Source of the DNA: a virus
IMG/VR virus record: IMGVR_UViG_3300042988_000595
Coordinates: 1 to 61,046 of that record
Strand: one strand, 5' to 3'
DNA: 61,046 nt
The position numbers and the translations under genes were made by a program. Of this stretch, positions 40,632 to 50,105 are shown piece by piece; position 1 is the stretch's first letter; each line of letters begins with the position of its first letter. The notes under the pieces are model-generated. The model saw only the letters and a program-made list of their open reading frames with translations. It searched no databases and was not told the origin of the DNA.

Positions 40632-42395
40632 ATGGCATACGAAGATCAACAAGCGCCTGTTGGTGGACTGAGTCAAGCCGCCACTGCGCAGAATCCGGCT
40701 CAGAAGATTCAAGAGTTATTGTTGAGTCGCATCCATACGCCGGACGAGATGAAGGCGCTTGAAGCGCAACGTCAGGGGGCACTTGAGCAGTTGCAGGGTG
40801 CGGTTCGTGCTGATCCAACCGGCGGTTACATGCCGTCCCAGCGCAGCTTCGATGCTTGGATTGAAAACATCGGTAAGACCGGTCCTGCCATGGCTGCGAT
40901 TCGCGGTGTGGCTGAAGGTAACAAGTTGATGCAGCAGCGCATGCAATCGGTTCGCGATAACGAGGTTACTGCGTCTCAGCTGGGCTACAAGGATATTGCC
41001 GACCGTTCGAAGTTGGACATGCAAGAGTTGTCTGCCATTAAAGGTATGGGTAAAGGTGCGACGATTACACCAGAAAAACTGGCTCAACTTCGTCAGTCTA
41101 GCCTTGTCGCTGCTCGAAACGAGTTTGATCCAAAGGTTACGCCTAATATGACACCGGAAGAGCGTGCTCAGAAGATTAACCAGCGTTCCCAAGAGCTGTT
41201 TTTGAACAGCGTCAACGATCTGCGAGAGGCCGGTTCATTCATGCCGAACGCCGATGCGGTCGCAAATGCATTGCCTACAACCCAGCCTCCTGCGACAAAG
41301 CCGGTTGACGCTACCACCTCTGTCAAAGTTGAACCTGGGTATGATAACGCTGCTCCGGACATCAACTCTGTTGAAGGTAAATCCGCATTGCGATCTGAGT
41401 ATGAGGCTGCAAAACAACGCGCAAATGCTGCCGGTGTTGGTACTCCGATTTACGAGCGCGAGACAGCGAATATGATTGCGCTTCGGAAGCAAGGTCAGGC
41501 TTGGGGCTATGATCCCGCTACCAATAAATCCACACCTAAGACCGAATTTGAAGCTAAGCCAGGGCAGACTGCATCTGAAGCCGGTATTACTCCTGTCAAG
41601 TTTGATCAAGTAAAGGAAAGTCCGTTTGCACCAGCTCTGGACTTGAAGCCTGTTTTGACCGCAAGCCTACCTCAGATGCAGGAAAAGGCAATCAAAGCCG
41701 ACCGCGAAGCGTACCTTAAGAGCGATGAGTTTACAGGTCTGAACACCCAAGCAGCGGGTGCAAAAGAGCTGATGAAGTTCGTCGAAGCGGCGATCGAGAG
41801 TCCTGCCAAGACGAACTCTTTGAGTGGTCTGAACCAGATGTTGAATTCATATGCATCTGCTGCCGGCATCCCATTGGATCAAAAGACCAAAGATCAAATG
41901 CTTGAGTTTGTCAAATTGAACCAGACGGCTAACGCCATGGGTCTGGTCGGACAGCTGATGCAACGTGGTGTTCAGACTGACAAGGACTTTGTGCGAATTA
42001 TGCAAGCCGCCTTTGACACCAGTCTTACACCCGAGCAGCGTCGTGCTTCCATGCGTCAGTATGCAGATAACCTCAACGCTACGATCACCAAACAGCGCTA
42101 CGCTGAGCAGTATATGAACCACCCGTACTCTTATGGTAACGAGCGCAACTGGGAATCAGAATACTCTAAACTGAAGCAGGCTGGTGCTCCGGAATCCGTG
42201 TTCATGCCGAATAAGAAGGTGCTTCCGTATGACGAAGCTGCCAAGACGTTCTGGGGTACCGAGCAGGGCTCCAAATACAAGCCTTCTAAGGATGACTCTC
42301 CGGAAGAAGCTAAACGGAAGCAGACGCTAACAATCAAGGCGCTTAACGCATATAATACTCGCATGAGAGAAAAGCTTAAGACCGGAGCAGAATAA
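40632..42395 (+). CDS. internal virion / ejection protein, 587 aa
   Basis: A largely helical protein beginning MAYEDQQAPVGGLSQAATAQ, with long Gln/Ala/Glu coiled-coil stretches (MKALEAQRQGALEQLQGAVR), a Pro/Thr-rich disordered region around residues 205-240 and a C-terminal helical domain (NYNERNWESEY-like region, YSKLKQAGAPE). Its stop overlaps the next start. It is the third large gene after the hub, and its helical character fits an ejectosome component. A TATAAT box at 42351-42356 near its end may start transcription of the next gene. Confidence 0.65.
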   Translation: MAYEDQQAPVGGLSQAATAQNPAQKIQELLLSRIHTPDEMKALEAQRQGALEQLQGAVRADPTGGYMPSQRSFDAWIENIGKTGPAMAAIRGVAEGNKLMQQRMQSVRDNEVTASQLGYKDIADRSKLDMQELSAIKGMGKGATITPEKLAQLRQSSLVAARNEFDPKVTPNMTPEERAQKINQRSQELFLNSVNDLREAGSFMPNADAVANALPTTQPPATKPVDATTSVKVEPGYDNAAPDINSVEGKSALRSEYEAAKQRANAAGVGTPIYERETANMIALRKQGQAWGYDPATNKSTPKTEFEAKPGQTASEAGITPVKFDQVKESPFAPALDLKPVLTASLPQMQEKAIKADREAYLKSDEFTGLNTQAAGAKELMKFVEAAIESPAKTNSLSGLNQMLNSYASAAGIPLDQKTKDQMLEFVKLNQTANAMGLVGQLMQRGVQTDKDFVRIMQAAFDTSLTPEQRRASMRQYADNLNATITKQRYAEQYMNHPYSYGNERNWESEYSKLKQAGAPESVFMPNKKVLPYDEAAKTFWGTEQGSKYKPSKDDSPEEAKRKQTLTIKALNAYNTRMREKLKTGAE

Positions 42396-44974
42396 TGGGT
42401 GATCCAGTTAGCACACAAACGTTGAGTGATTTGGTTACGGGTAAGAAGTCTCGCCCCTGGGGCCAAGGGGCGCTAACGGCCGTCAATAAAGCTTTGATTG
42501 GCACACCGATGTTCCCGTGGGAGCTCAGTAAAAAAGCAGTTTCCATGATCCCTGGCCTGCCGTCATACGAGTTTGGTAGTGATACGGAACATGCATATGA
42601 CTTAGCTCGAAAGTACCATATCTTAAATGACCAAGGTATGGCCCCTGCTACCGGCTGGCAAAAGACGTTTGAAGACACTGTTGGTGCGGCCACATCGGGT
42701 GGTACATTCGGCACAATGGCTCGTCTGCCGCAGCTAATCAATGCCGCCAAAACGAGTGTTCCTGCGCTGAATAACGTGATTCGCCAGATTGGAACCTATG
42801 ATGTAGGTCTGCCTGCATCGGTCGAACCGTTTGCGTCCGGATTGGATCAAGGTAATAACTCTGGGGCTGCAACGGCGGCTCGGGTTGTTTTGCCTATCCT
42901 CGGTGGCCACATGATGCCTCGTGGCGACGTCGGTGTTAAAGAGGGTGCGCTGCGATCCGTTCAGAACCGACTGGGTACCGCTACTGGGTTCCGATCTAGC
43001 CCTGGGCAAGAAGGTCTACGGATGCCCCTGCAAGATATGGCTCCACCGTCTGGTAACACGCTGCGTAGCACGGCAAACGATGCTTACCGTAATGCGGGTG
43101 CTACAAAAGCGATGTTGGCCAGTCCGACCGGCGCAAGAACGGCACTCGAGAACCGTGCGGCTAATGTGCGTACCGTTGAAGGTATGCCCGTCGAAGGTGT
43201 TAATCTTCAGCAGGTGTCCACTGATGCCACCAGTGTAGCTCGATCGGCTGCTGAAGATTTGTTGTCTAGGCTCCCAGGGAGTGGTAGCGGCTTCAGAAAT
43301 ATGGCTGATCGCATCATGGACTTGATGTTCACCGAGCGCCAGCTGAAGAATGATTTGTATGCCAATCTAGGTGATGCAACCAAGCTCGGCGCAGTTGACG
43401 CTACGCCGCTGCACAAAGCATGGCAGGACATCCTGCGAGACAAGAAAGCCTCTGCCGCACTCAACGGTGGTCTGGGTGAAACCTTCAAGTCGATCCGTGC
43501 GGAAATGGACCGTGTACTCGGTGCTAATCTGGATGCCACCGCAGCCGCTCAGCAGGGTGCAAACGACGCCGTTAACGCTCAGCTGTTGGCCAAGTACCAG
43601 CAGGATGTGGCGCATGCACGTTCGATGCGTATTCCTGAACCTCCGATGCCACCAGAACTCACTGCTCCGTCGGTCGGTGCGGTCAACGTACCGAATCGAA
43701 TCGCTGTTGGTGACTTGATGGAGCAGTCTAAATACCTAAACAGTATGTACGAGTCGCTCACCCCGACCGGCCGTTGGCTGCTGGGTAAACTCCAAAAGGC
43801 TATTGACGACACCATCGAGCAAAATCCATACGTCAAGCAACAACTGGATGTTGCAAAAGAACAAAATATCGTTTGGCGCACATTGTCCGACCCATCCAGC
43901 CCGTACGGTAAAGCGATGGAGATTCGCGACGCAGACAAAGCTCGTCAGTTCCTGACAGATCACATCAAAAAGGTATTCACTGGTCAAAACCAAGGTGAGC
44001 ATGCCGATGAGTTGGCCGACCTGTTTAGCCGTAATAGCTCCCCTGATGAACTGAGAACTCTCTTCACTGATGCACTCGGTGACGCCATCGCTGATAAAGC
44101 TTGGAAGGCTGGAGCTAAGCCGGAAGAGGTTGTTCGTAACGTAGCCGCCGCTCGTGCAGAGGTGACCGCAGCAACTCGCTTTGCCGAGCGCATTGGTATT
44201 CCACGTAACGACATCGATCAGATCGCCTCAACCATCACTCGCGATGTGGAAGCCGCATCTCCTAGGGTACAAGAGCTCACCAAGCTCAAAGATAATCCGT
44301 CTGCATACATCAAACGTGCAGTCACCGGTACTCCGGAAGAGCAGGCGCTCGTTCGATCTACATTGGACGACGTGTCTCAGGTTAACCCGAATGCAGGTGC
44401 AGTCATCGAAGGTAATCTTGCTCAAACGGAAGCTGCTCGACGCGCCTTGGCAGAATCAGATGTTAACTTGACGCGAGCTGCCGCAGACCAGAAGTTGAAC
44501 CTTGACTTCAGTAATGGAGAATTGGCCAACGTCGGTGCTCTGGGTGGTGCGGCTGCGGGTGTGAATCCATTCTTGATGGGTCGTGCTACGCGTTTGGGTG
44601 AGCATATCGCTGACTTCGTGCGTCACAACCCTGCTCGCGAGAACTTGTACGGTGAGTACCTGGCCAACCCAAGTAAGTATTACGGCGATCTGATGGCCAA
44701 CCCGTTTGCACACTCTGGCAGCTCTTCACAGCGCATGCTTCCGACCATCGTTAATTCGATCGATCAAGTGTACACAACGCGTCGTCAGGAGCCGAAGGAG
44801 CCCTCTGCAGAAGCTACCTCTCCGGTGGTCGATGATTGGGTGCTGCCGAGCGAAGAAGAGTTACTTGCCGCTCCGGTCGGACCTACTGGTAAGAATAAAG
44901 ATGAAGATTGGTCTTTCGAAGCAGATGATCAATCCGAAAAGCCATTGTCACTTACGATTGGCACAGGGCGCTAA
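42395..44974 (+). CDS. largest internal virion protein, 859 aa
   Basis: This 859-residue protein is mainly alpha-helical with repeated Ala/Asp/Arg-rich helices (RNAGATKAMLASPTGARTAL, VARSAAEDLLSRLPGSG). A Gly/Ala patch lies near residues 705-725 (NVGALGGAAAGVNPFLMG), and the C-terminus is Glu/Pro-rich. I see no lytic transglycosylase motif. It is the last late gene and probably the largest ejected protein, forming the core or channel. It converges with the minus-strand LigA-related gene, and their ends overlap by 23 bases. Confidence 0.65.
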   Translation: MGDPVSTQTLSDLVTGKKSRPWGQGALTAVNKALIGTPMFPWELSKKAVSMIPGLPSYEFGSDTEHAYDLARKYHILNDQGMAPATGWQKTFEDTVGAATSGGTFGTMARLPQLINAAKTSVPALNNVIRQIGTYDVGLPASVEPFASGLDQGNNSGAATAARVVLPILGGHMMPRGDVGVKEGALRSVQNRLGTATGFRSSPGQEGLRMPLQDMAPPSGNTLRSTANDAYRNAGATKAMLASPTGARTALENRAANVRTVEGMPVEGVNLQQVSTDATSVARSAAEDLLSRLPGSGSGFRNMADRIMDLMFTERQLKNDLYANLGDATKLGAVDATPLHKAWQDILRDKKASAALNGGLGETFKSIRAEMDRVLGANLDATAAAQQGANDAVNAQLLAKYQQDVAHARSMRIPEPPMPPELTAPSVGAVNVPNRIAVGDLMEQSKYLNSMYESLTPTGRWLLGKLQKAIDDTIEQNPYVKQQLDVAKEQNIVWRTLSDPSSPYGKAMEIRDADKARQFLTDHIKKVFTGQNQGEHADELADLFSRNSSPDELRTLFTDALGDAIADKAWKAGAKPEEVVRNVAAARAEVTAATRFAERIGIPRNDIDQIASTITRDVEAASPRVQELTKLKDNPSAYIKRAVTGTPEEQALVRSTLDDVSQVNPNAGAVIEGNLAQTEAARRALAESDVNLTRAAADQKLNLDFSNGELANVGALGGAAAGVNPFLMGRATRLGEHIADFVRHNPARENLYGEYLANPSKYYGDLMANPFAHSGSSSQRMLPTIVNSIDQVYTTRRQEPKEPSAEATSPVVDDWVLPSEEELLAAPVGPTGKNKDEDWSFEADDQSEKPLSLTIGTGR

Positions 44975-45239
44975 GCCACTTTTCAGCGCCAAACTTAACT
45001 CGAAGCGGGTATTCAACCTCTGGTAATGCGTAGAGCGTACCCGCTTCTAAATCTTCTTTTGTGACCAAGTGTTTATGGATATGTTCGAATTCTTCCCAGT
45101 ACTTCAACAGCAGTTTGCAGATATTATCGTACTCTTCGTCTGGCATTACTGACTTGTGCAGTTGGTAGTAGGCGTAAGAAGCCATCAGCATCTTCTGCAA
45201 TAGCTTCCCGCAAGCTTCACCGATTGGGCTATTTGGCAT
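44952..45239 (-). CDS. LigA-related small phage protein
   Basis: The ATG at 45239 overlaps the primase-helicase stop by 11 bases. The 95-residue product begins MPNSPIGEACGKLLQKMLMA and contains SYAYYQLHKSVMPDEEYDNI, then KYWEEFEHIHKHLVTKEDLE and VEYPLRVKFGAEKWL. The Y-Y-x-x-x-x-S-x-M-x-D-x-E-Y-D pattern is like the N-terminal Ia domain of NAD-dependent DNA ligases, but the nucleotidyltransferase domain is missing. It is a stand-alone phage protein of unknown function linked to replication genes. Confidence 0.7.
   Translation of the reverse strand: MPNSPIGEACGKLLQKMLMASYAYYQLHKSVMPDEEYDNICKLLLKYWEEFEHIHKHLVTKEDLEAGTLYALPEVEYPLRVKFGAEKWLSALCQS
44967..44990. terminator. candidate two-way hairpin between converging operons
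   Basis: GGCGCT (44967-44972) pairs with AGCGCC (44985-44990) around 12 bases, and the stop codon of the last late gene lies in the left arm. There is no T-run on either strand, so it may be a weak or Rho-assisted terminator. Confidence 0.35.
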
Positions 45240-48200
45240 CCGCAATCTCACTGATAAGCGCCCCGCCACCTAACTTGCTGGCCACAATCCTGTAGCACGG
45301 GACAATCATCGGTGGAGCTCCGTTCACCCCTTGCATCAAGTTCACACGGTCCGTCTGACGTTCCATGATATTGCTGGTGGTTAGCCGACCGACGATGAAG
45401 TCCACGTTCAGGTGCTTCGATGTGATCCACTTCTCCAGTGCCGACTTGTGGATGTACAGTCGATCGAGGAATTGTTCATAGCGCCCCACCGCAGCAACGC
45501 GAGGTGTTGTTGACTCGAGCACGGTGTACACCCCGTTCACACATTTGGTCGCCGTGATGATCTTACCGGTATGTTCTGCCAAGAATGACCCCATCGTCTC
45601 GATGGGATCGCAGGTACCGTTGCGAAGCTTGAACGCGTTGTCCTTGAGGTATTGGATCAACCACACGATGACGGGCTCGAGGTCGAACTTGATCAGTCCC
45701 AACTGCTTGGCGATGATGCCTCCGACGACAGCCGATGCTGCAGCACCGATCCAGAAACGACCTTCGCGTGGCACACCCGACGCAGCCGACAGTTGCTCTT
45801 TCATCTGCTTAACCTTTTCCTGAACCAGCTCCTCATTGTTCAGAACCCAGGTCATGAATACTTCGCCGGCCAGACCGTAGTCGCTTTCAAAAAGGTCGGA
45901 CAGCACTTCGCCGCAGAAGTCTTGCCACACGTGGTTCTTCTCGATGCGGAACTCCATGATGCGTGCGGCGAGAGGGGAATTGTCAGCCTTGAACGCCTTG
46001 GTCTTCTCCAACAGAGAAGTGTTGGTTGTGAAGATGCCGATCATCGCGTGACGAATGCGGTCCACATTAGCACTGGTGGCGTCAGACTTCAGGCGGGATT
46101 TGTCCTTACCGTTGGAGAAGTCGTAGATGAAGTGGCTGATCTCTTCTGGGACAGCGTCGGTACATTCGTCAATCAAGACGGGGATATTCTTGTACTTCGA
46201 TACGTGAGCTCGAAGCGAATTCTTTGTGTCAGTCCAGTTGCGCAACATGTCTTTCGGGTAGCCCCAAATAGAGGCGGCAAAACTGCCGACCGACGTTTTC
46301 CCCGCACCCGTCTCGCCAAGCAGAGAGATCGCTGTGGCGCTGGCCATACCTTGGTAACGCATGAATGGCGATCCGAAGCCGCACATCAGGACAAACGCCT
46401 GCATCTCGAAGCCTGGGCGAGCCAGCATCTCGGTTGCACTAACCCACCGGTCGAGGCTACCACGCGAGTGGCACTCTTTCGACTCAACCTTAATTCGAGA
46501 GGAGATACCTGCCTCAGTTACACCGTTCTTGGTGGCCAGTCGGTTACCGATGACGAAACCGGCGACATCCTGCTCACGACCTTCGACGTCTCGTGAGATT
46601 GCCCAACCCATGGATGCATGGAGTGGTATCGTTTTTACGTTCTGATTCATATCGCGAATCATGGCTTGCAGAAATGTCGTCATAGCTTTCGCATGTTCCG
46701 GATTGATGAAGATACCCTGATCGTACAACCACGTCAGCGTTGACTTCGGGTCGGCCATGATGCTGCACTTGATCTGGGTCTCGCGTATGTCGCCATGCGG
46801 GTCACGGTAGCACACGTTGGTTATAAGGACATCGTTCTGCAGGTCGCGAGCATTGCGGCTCACCCAGACATCGTAGTCACAAATGGTGATCGGTGCCGGC
46901 AGATTGTCGTCAACGACTTGAATACCCTTCACCGTACGGCGGAAGCTCCCGATCTGCAGTGGCGGCTTGTAAATCGACTGTTCCATCGACACAACGATGT
47001 CGCCGATCGGCTTGATATTGATGTCCGGAGTCTCGGGTAGAAGCTCATCGGCCTCTGCACCCAGCTGCAATGGGAAAGCGACTTTACCTTTGAACTTGCA
47101 ACCGGTACAGCCGCTCGGATTTTTAGACTCGAACGCGGCACACGACGATGGACCCGTGGTGCGGTCCTTCCACTGGATGATCTTCTCAGATGTAGCGGCA
47201 GCGCTGTATTGTGGATGGCCAGATGACCATTCTTGAAAGAACGCTTCGCCGTTGATGCAGTGGCCAACCGTGCCGGCCATCAGATACCAAACAGGCTCAT
47301 CGACGTTACCGCGCACCTTGCGGAAGTGGTTTACCTGCAGACACTTGGATGCAACAAGCTCGGCGTTCGCCGGAGGAAACTCAGATGGGCGCAGAATGGC
47401 TGCGGCAACACCGGTCGGGGCGGCACGCTCCTGAGACTTAAGAACGGCCGTCGGATTAGCATTGCGCAGGCACTCAGTGACGGTCGCCTCAAACTCACCA
47501 TAGGTGTAGTCGCGATCAACCTCTTCGATCACCTTAACTTCGAGCGGCTCACCCTTACGGTGCCAAGTGCCGCAAAGGCGCATGAGTGACGCTGCGTCGG
47601 CCGTACGCATTGGGTCGGCCTTCAGTCCGAGCGACTGAGTCAAAGACTTGAACTTATCAGCGACAGAGCGCCATGCATTGGCCGTCAGAGACTCGTTGAG
47701 CTTCCAGTAGGCGTGTACCCCACGGCCGGACGATAGAACCAGTGTGGGCTGCAGCTTGGTTGCGTGAACGAAGCTATTGAGACCTTTGCGAGCTGACTCT
47801 TGTGAGTCATATTTGTCCAACTCTTTCAGGTACTCGTTGATCTCTACCTGCAGCTCCGGAGCCAACTGGCTGATCACGTCCTGGCGATTGGGTAAAACGG
47901 CGAGCTGACGTACGTATTGATCCAAATTCTCAGGGATAGGCTTGGCAACGTCGAGGTCCACCCAAAACGAACCGACACCGACGACGTTCTTGGTTGAACG
48001 GCTGGGGTTACCATACTTGTTTAGCGTGGGCTCTTCCGTGTAAGACGCAGTGGCGTACCAGATACCCTTCGTAGCATTAACTACCGACGCATGGATGGCA
48101 TACGTGCAAGCGCCCTCTGCTGTACGAAACCAATGATGTCTTGGAGCAACGTCGCCATCACGCTGTGTGGCAATACAATACACACCACCGGCTGGGGTGG

Positions 48201-48348
48201 TCGTCATCAGCTGCTTATAGGCTGCACGGATTGCAGTCGTGGCCTCGAACGGTGCTCCGCTCGGATCAACAGTAACGCTTGTCAACTCTGACCATAGCTG
48301 CGCAGTCAGAGCGTCATCAGTTTTAATATTCTGTAACAAGGGTGCCAT
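45229..48348 (-). CDS. AEP primase fused to a DUF927-type helicase
   Basis: This protein of about 1,039 residues begins MAPLLQNIKTDDALT. The N-terminal half looks like an archaeo-eukaryotic primase: WVDLDV at 129-134 supplies the D-x-D metal site, and SSGRGVHAYW at 206-215 the catalytic His. A Cys group (C403, C414, C417) probably binds zinc. The C-terminal half is a DUF927-like ATPase with GETGAGKTS (678-686) and VLIDEC (724-729). It should prime and unwind DNA at the fork. A TTG three codons later, in the shared start element, is an alternative start, and an upstream in-frame TTG also exists. A structured leader precedes it. Confidence 0.85.
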   Translation of the reverse strand: MAPLLQNIKTDDALTAQLWSELTSVTVDPSGAPFEATTAIRAAYKQLMTTTPAGGVYCIATQRDGDVAPRHHWFRTAEGACTYAIHASVVNATKGIWYATASYTEEPTLNKYGNPSRSTKNVVGVGSFWVDLDVAKPIPENLDQYVRQLAVLPNRQDVISQLAPELQVEINEYLKELDKYDSQESARKGLNSFVHATKLQPTLVLSSGRGVHAYWKLNESLTANAWRSVADKFKSLTQSLGLKADPMRTADAASLMRLCGTWHRKGEPLEVKVIEEVDRDYTYGEFEATVTECLRNANPTAVLKSQERAAPTGVAAAILRPSEFPPANAELVASKCLQVNHFRKVRGNVDEPVWYLMAGTVGHCINGEAFFQEWSSGHPQYSAAATSEKIIQWKDRTTGPSSCAAFESKNPSGCTGCKFKGKVAFPLQLGAEADELLPETPDINIKPIGDIVVSMEQSIYKPPLQIGSFRRTVKGIQVVDDNLPAPITICDYDVWVSRNARDLQNDVLITNVCYRDPHGDIRETQIKCSIMADPKSTLTWLYDQGIFINPEHAKAMTTFLQAMIRDMNQNVKTIPLHASMGWAISRDVEGREQDVAGFVIGNRLATKNGVTEAGISSRIKVESKECHSRGSLDRWVSATEMLARPGFEMQAFVLMCGFGSPFMRYQGMASATAISLLGETGAGKTSVGSFAASIWGYPKDMLRNWTDTKNSLRAHVSKYKNIPVLIDECTDAVPEEISHFIYDFSNGKDKSRLKSDATSANVDRIRHAMIGIFTTNTSLLEKTKAFKADNSPLAARIMEFRIEKNHVWQDFCGEVLSDLFESDYGLAGEVFMTWVLNNEELVQEKVKQMKEQLSAASGVPREGRFWIGAAASAVVGGIIAKQLGLIKFDLEPVIVWLIQYLKDNAFKLRNGTCDPIETMGSFLAEHTGKIITATKCVNGVYTVLESTTPRVAAVGRYEQFLDRLYIHKSALEKWITSKHLNVDFIVGRLTTSNIMERQTDRVNLMQGVNGAPPMIVPCYRIVASKLGGGALISEIADAK

Positions 48349-48375
48349 CCTTTGTTTGCCATCCAATTATAAGGT

Positions 48376-48452
48376 GCCGCAGGGACAGAGGGAGAGAGGG
48401 GATGGCGGTCCGTTGTCCTCTTGGGTTGGGAGACAAACCCAGTCCCTGCGGC
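48376..48452 (-). promoter_or_regulatory. structured 5' leader of the primase-helicase gene
   Basis: On the minus strand GCCGCAGGGAC (revcomp of 48442-48452) can pair with GTCCCTGCGGC (revcomp of 48376-48386), an 11-bp outer stem enclosing 55 bases. An inner hairpin pairs TGGGTT with AACCCA (48422-48441). It occupies most of the leader between promoter and start codon, so control of translation or mRNA stability is likely. Confidence 0.6.
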
Positions 48453-48460
48453 GAAAACGC

Positions 48461-48489
48461 ATTCTATAGAGAACCTTAACGTTAATCAA
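48461..48489 (-). promoter_or_regulatory. promoter for the primase-helicase gene, with its own inverted repeat
   Basis: Minus-strand -35 TTGATT (48484-48489), 17-base spacer, -10 TAGAAT (48461-48466). An inverted repeat GAACCTT (48471-48477) and AAGGTTC (48488-48494) with a TTAACGTTAA dyad in between covers the -35 box and spacer. This dyad differs from the 17-bp operator family. Confidence 0.65.
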
Positions 48490-48507
48490 GGTTCTGGAAC
48501 AATACGC

Positions 48508-48969
48508 TTAGAGTGAGACGTTCACGCCAAGGGCACTGAGAAGATCGGTCGGCAAGGGGGCCGGAGCAGCTTGGCCACCAATCACGGGTGCAGCAACCAG
48601 TGGTTCTGCGGATGGGTTGGATGAAACACCTGGCATCTGGAAGTTGAAGTTAGGGACACCAGCAGGGGGCGCCTCAACAACATGTGCCGGCGCAAGAACT
48701 TCGACTTCGGAAGGTTGCACCTCGATCACCACCGGTTCAGAAGCCTGCTTTTCAGCCTCAATCTCCTGCTTGGTGCGACGCTTGCGCTTGGTCGTTTCGA
48801 CTTCCTGAGTTTCTGCGGCCGGCTCTACAACAACTTCACCTGCTTTAGCATCAAACTGATGAGTGCTATCTGACTTAACAGCAGAAACACCAGCGCCAGC
48901 CAGTTCTGCAATGATTTTTTTGAATTCTTCAATTGAATCCACCTCGATACTGAAATTAATCTTTGCCAT
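48508..48969 (-). CDS. hypothetical protein with AT-hook-like basic patch
   Basis: This 153-residue protein begins MAKINFSIEVDSIEEFKKII with a small alpha/beta N-terminal domain. It then has a basic stretch TTKRKRRTKQEIEAEK (residues about 58-73) and a long Pro/Ala/Val-rich disordered tail ending LSALGVNVSL. It lies 43 bases after the possible ssDNA-binding gene with a GC hairpin in the gap, so they are co-transcribed. The basic patch and acidic/Pro tail suggest interaction with DNA or replication proteins. No family recognised. Confidence 0.65.
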   Translation of the reverse strand: MAKINFSIEVDSIEEFKKIIAELAGAGVSAVKSDSTHQFDAKAGEVVVEPAAETQEVETTKRKRRTKQEIEAEKQASEPVVIEVQPSEVEVLAPAHVVEAPPAGVPNFNFQMPGVSSNPSAEPLVAAPVIGGQAAPAPLPTDLLSALGVNVSL

Positions 48970-48987
48970 TTTCTTATCCTTTTTGAT

Positions 48988-49005
48988 GGAGGGGCGAACC
49001 CCTCC
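48988..49005 (-). other. intergenic GC hairpin with UUCG loop
   Basis: GGAGGGG and CCCCTCC pair around a TTCG loop (minus-strand reading). It is not followed by T residues on the minus strand. It probably stabilises or punctuates the mRNA between two co-transcribed genes, or acts as a weak terminator. Confidence 0.55.
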
Positions 49006-49012
49006 GTTTACA

Positions 49013-50035
49013 TTAACCCATCACACCTTGCAGGGCGTTCAACAATGCAGCCGGTGCTGCGCTAATTGCCGGTGCCGGTTGAGTGGTAGGAGCCGGAGCT
49101 ACTGCAGGTTGAACCACAGGGGATGTGGCTGGGGCAGCAACACCGAATCCAAACTGAGGCACCGCGATTGATGGCCCAGCATCCAACTGAGTCGGAACCG
49201 GCGGGACTTGAACTTGCTGCACAGGGGCAGGCGCAGCGACTTGTACTTGCGGGACAACCGCCGGAGCTTGAGCAACCTGGACGTTCTCCATCGGACGGAT
49301 GTTCGCACCTACCAACTCCTTCAGTTTGTCGGTATTACCGTCGATGTAATCGGCGATATAAACCATGGCTTGCTCGGGCAACTGAGCGTTGAAGATGAAG
49401 TTCAGACGCTGGCCATCAGCCGATTCGTCAAACGTCAAGCGGGTCAGTACGATTTCGACCGGAAGACCTTTGGACGACAGGGTCTTGACGTACGCACCCA
49501 GATTCTTCAGCGAACCGGCAGGGATAGACAGACCGAATGCTTTCGGCTTGCCATCGGTCATGAAGAAGTTGTTGGTGCTCGGGTCGATCGGCAGGAACGC
49601 CATGCGCTGTGAGTCGCCACACGCCTTAACCTTCTTGCCAGACTGGCTGATCTTGCTGCCCCAGATGGCTTGTGGGCAGGTTGCACAACGCTGAGACTGC
49701 GGGTTCTTCACACCGACGTCCGGACCGATACCATTGGATGATGCGCAATCCGGAGACTTGTCTTCGGCATCCTTATCGTATGCCTTGGTGTAGAAGGACT
49801 TGCTCAGGTTCGGGTTGGCGAATACGAACACGCCGTCGATGTGCAACTGCTGCAGAACAACTTCATCCATACCAGCTTGGTTGATACGGAAGCGACCGCC
49901 ACGGATGCTGATACGATCCAGCTCTACGCCGCCACCAAGGTTGGCCAGAACGGACGCAGTGTTGAAGGATGCCAGACGAGCCTGAAGGGCTGCTGGGAGG
50001 TTTGATGCTTGGAAAGCTACGATTTGATTGGACAT
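49013..50035 (-). CDS. conserved phage replication-region protein, possible ssDNA-binding
   Basis: From the ATG at 50035 (preceded by AGGAGAT) the product has 340 residues. The N-terminal half contains a Cys-rich segment, SPDCASSNGIGPDVGVKNPQ then RCATCPQAIWGSK and VKACGDSQ, likely a zinc site. A conserved block follows with IPAGSLKNLGAYVKTLSSKG and EIVLTRLTFDESADG. The last 100 residues are Pro/Gln/Val-rich and disordered, as in ssDNA-binding proteins that recruit partners. I know the family as conserved in phage replication loci; ssDNA binding is a guess. It has its own promoter. Confidence 0.65.
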   Translation of the reverse strand: MSNQIVAFQASNLPAALQARLASFNTASVLANLGGGVELDRISIRGGRFRINQAGMDEVVLQQLHIDGVFVFANPNLSKSFYTKAYDKDAEDKSPDCASSNGIGPDVGVKNPQSQRCATCPQAIWGSKISQSGKKVKACGDSQRMAFLPIDPSTNNFFMTDGKPKAFGLSIPAGSLKNLGAYVKTLSSKGLPVEIVLTRLTFDESADGQRLNFIFNAQLPEQAMVYIADYIDGNTDKLKELVGANIRPMENVQVAQAPAVVPQVQVAAPAPVQQVQVPPVPTQLDAGPSIAVPQFGFGVAAPATSPVVQPAVAPAPTTQPAPAISAAPAALLNALQGVMG

Positions 50036-50052
50036 TGCCATCTCCTAAATAA

Positions 50053-50066
50053 GAGTCAGGTGACTC
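50053..50066 (-). promoter_or_regulatory. 5'-end hairpin of the possible ssDNA-binding gene
   Basis: GAGTCA and TGACTC flank two bases, directly at the expected transcript start and about 20 bases before the ATG. A terminal hairpin like this protects mRNA from decay or serves as a protein-binding site. Confidence 0.5.
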
Positions 50067-50073
50067 AAAACGA

Positions 50074-50102
50074 ATACTACAGTACTTTCATTACAGTGTA
50101 AA
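50074..50102 (-). promoter_or_regulatory. promoter for the possible ssDNA-binding gene
   Basis: Minus-strand -35 TTTACA (50097-50102), 17-base spacer, -10 TAGTAT (50074-50079). Only one arm of the operator palindrome (GTGTAAA) is well preserved. Confidence 0.7.
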
Positions 50103-50105
50103 GAA

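Noticed and set aside
45652-46596. Long plus-strand frame of 314 codons
   Set aside because: It lies entirely opposite the primase-helicase gene, has no ribosome site or protein-like motifs, and mirrors the codon pattern of the real gene.
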